In this document: positions 63,215 through 64,000 of the stretch, piece by piece
How the letters are laid out: each line of letters begins with the position of its first letter
How positions within the stretch are numbered: position 1 is the first letter of the stretch
Source of the DNA: Aquirufa beregesia
Lineage (GTDB): Bacteria; Bacteroidota; Bacteroidia; Cytophagales; Spirosomataceae
NCBI RefSeq assembly: GCF_011090385.1
Contig: NZ_SEWW01000002.1
Location: 51,825-115,824 of the forward strand
Direction of reading: 5' to 3'
DNA: 64,000 bases
Notes under the pieces: generated by a model
Seen by the model: only the letters and a program-made list of their open reading frames with translations
Database searches by the model: none
What the model was told of the DNA's origin: nothing
Program-made: the position numbers and the translations under genes

Positions 63215-64000
63215 ATGTCAACTAGTAAATCTACCTTTAGTTTAACAGAAGACTGGACCGTCGTGGTCTTTGGATTCTTAATTATTGCCTTAGCCCTTTT
63301 TGGAATAAAAATTCCTAGCCCCACATTTGCTTGGGAAAACTCAAGTGAATTGCTTGAAAAGGTAGTGAGTACTTCCAATTTATGGAACGTTACTAAATTA
63401 TTTTTATGGGTCTATGCCATCGCTATATTGGCCACCAAAACCTTAGGAAAGGATGTAATAGCCACTGCCAAAGGATTTCCTATTGTATTTATTTTAACAA
63501 CTTTGGCTCTCATCTTAGCTGGGAATTCATTCCTAAAAAATTGGAATTTAGAAGCGGTTATTTTTAGCTTATCCATTGGTTTAATGATCAGTAATTTTTC
63601 AAACATTCCTGATTGGTTAAGAGAGTCTCTATCAACGGAATTATTTGTTAAAATTGGATTGGTCTTATTAGGAACTAGTATCATTTTTGGAGATATTTTA
63701 AAGGCCGGATCATTGGGATTAATTCAAGCTCTTTTGGTGGTAGTTTCTGTGTGGTATTTTGCATTTTGGGTTTCTAAAAAAATGGGAATTGACGAGGAAA
63801 TGGCCATTATTATCTCAAGTGCTGTTTCTATTTGTGGTGTTTCAGCCGCCATTGCTACAGCTGGTGCTATCAAAGGAGACTCCAAGAAACTTTCTTATGT
63901 TATTTCCATCGTTCTTATTACAGCCATTCCCATGATTATTTTTATGCCCATCATCGCGAAAGCTTTGGGATTGTCAGAAGCGGTAACGGGTGCTTGGTTA
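63215..64000 (+). CDS. YeiH-family (UPF0324) membrane transporter, C-terminus outside window
   Basis: The frame starts at ATG 63215 and runs off the right edge after 262 codons. It has repeated hydrophobic helices and the family segments VKIGLVLLGTSIIFGDIL and AIIISSAVSICGVSAAIATA. YeiH-type proteins are putative sulfate exporters; the function is not proved. It is divergent from the GH43 gene. Confidence 0.87.
   Translation, partial: MSTSKSTFSLTEDWTVVVFGFLIIALALFGIKIPSPTFAWENSSELLEKVVSTSNLWNVTKLFLWVYAIAILATKTLGKDVIATAKGFPIVFILTTLALILAGNSFLKNWNLEAVIFSLSIGLMISNFSNIPDWLRESLSTELFVKIGLVLLGTSIIFGDILKAGSLGLIQALLVVVSVWYFAFWVSKKMGIDEEMAIIISSAVSICGVSAAIATAGAIKGDSKKLSYVISIVLITAIPMIIFMPIIAKALGLSEAVTGAWL

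Overview
The window comes from a low-to-moderate G+C member of the Bacteroidota, most likely a Cytophagales bacterium of the Spirosomataceae/Aquirufa kind (inference from content, no marker gene is present). The signs are: an outer-membrane TonB-dependent receptor with a carboxypeptidase-regulatory N-terminal domain, BlaI/M56 pairs, exported Gfo/Idh/MocA oxidoreductases, DUF1080 and PVC-type dehydrogenase proteins, SD-poor start regions, and promoters of the Bacteroidota type (TTG ~18-19 bp TAnnTTTG, e.g. 25319-25347). I saw no rRNA, tRNA, CRISPR array or intact insertion sequence.

1-9.9 kb (all minus strand) is a complete high-affinity potassium uptake locus. An NtrC-type sigma-54 activator is followed by kdpF (25 codons), kdpA, kdpB, kdpC, a porin-like protein, a KdpD N-terminal half without kinase, and a separate histidine kinase cut by the left edge. 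The gap before kdpF has sigma-54 promoter-like sites and repeated TTTTGATA motifs, fitting control by the NtrC-type regulator instead of KdpE.

10.4-33.9 kb is ordinary housekeeping and accessory metabolism: methyltransferase/monooxygenase/acyltransferase operon, a TonB receptor, a DUF2975-HTH regulator pair, MFS and DMT exporters, a TMEM175-type channel, metallo-hydrolase, ChaN, PhzF, carboxylesterase, a NUDIX-type regulator, a cytochrome-c/sugar dehydrogenase fusion, rhodanese, OsmC, two exported Gfo/Idh/MocA oxidoreductases, and a BlaI/M56 sensor pair with a clear operator. Two short broken genes lie at 10.1-10.3 and 15.8-16.0 kb.

34.5-43.2 kb holds a Tat-exported aminotransferase, a permease, YiaK-type 3-dehydro-L-gulonate dehydrogenase, a 55-bp tandem array of hairpin repeats, a large GH78 alpha-L-rhamnosidase, and SRPBCC and DinB proteins.

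43.4-50.1 kb is a compact AT-rich defence/stress island on the minus strand. It has three modules: Xre-ImmA/IrrE plus DUF4411 PIN-like protein; a MazG-like pyrophosphohydrolase translationally coupled to a GIY-YIG / DUF2075 helicase / LexA-type S24 peptidase fusion; and a HigB-like toxin plus Xre-ImmA/IrrE antitoxin. The fusion keeps a LexA-type Ala-Gly site and Ser-Lys dyad, which suggests a nuclease-helicase released by autocleavage on DNA damage or phage attack. It is the best candidate here for an undescribed system.

50.3-64 kb returns to exported carbohydrate metabolism: PQQ-type dehydrogenase with inserted cytochrome c, an operon of DUF1080, cupredoxin/PVC-type dehydrogenase and FG-GAP proteins, DUF1593, DUF3500, a GH43 enzyme, and a YeiH-family transporter cut by the right edge.
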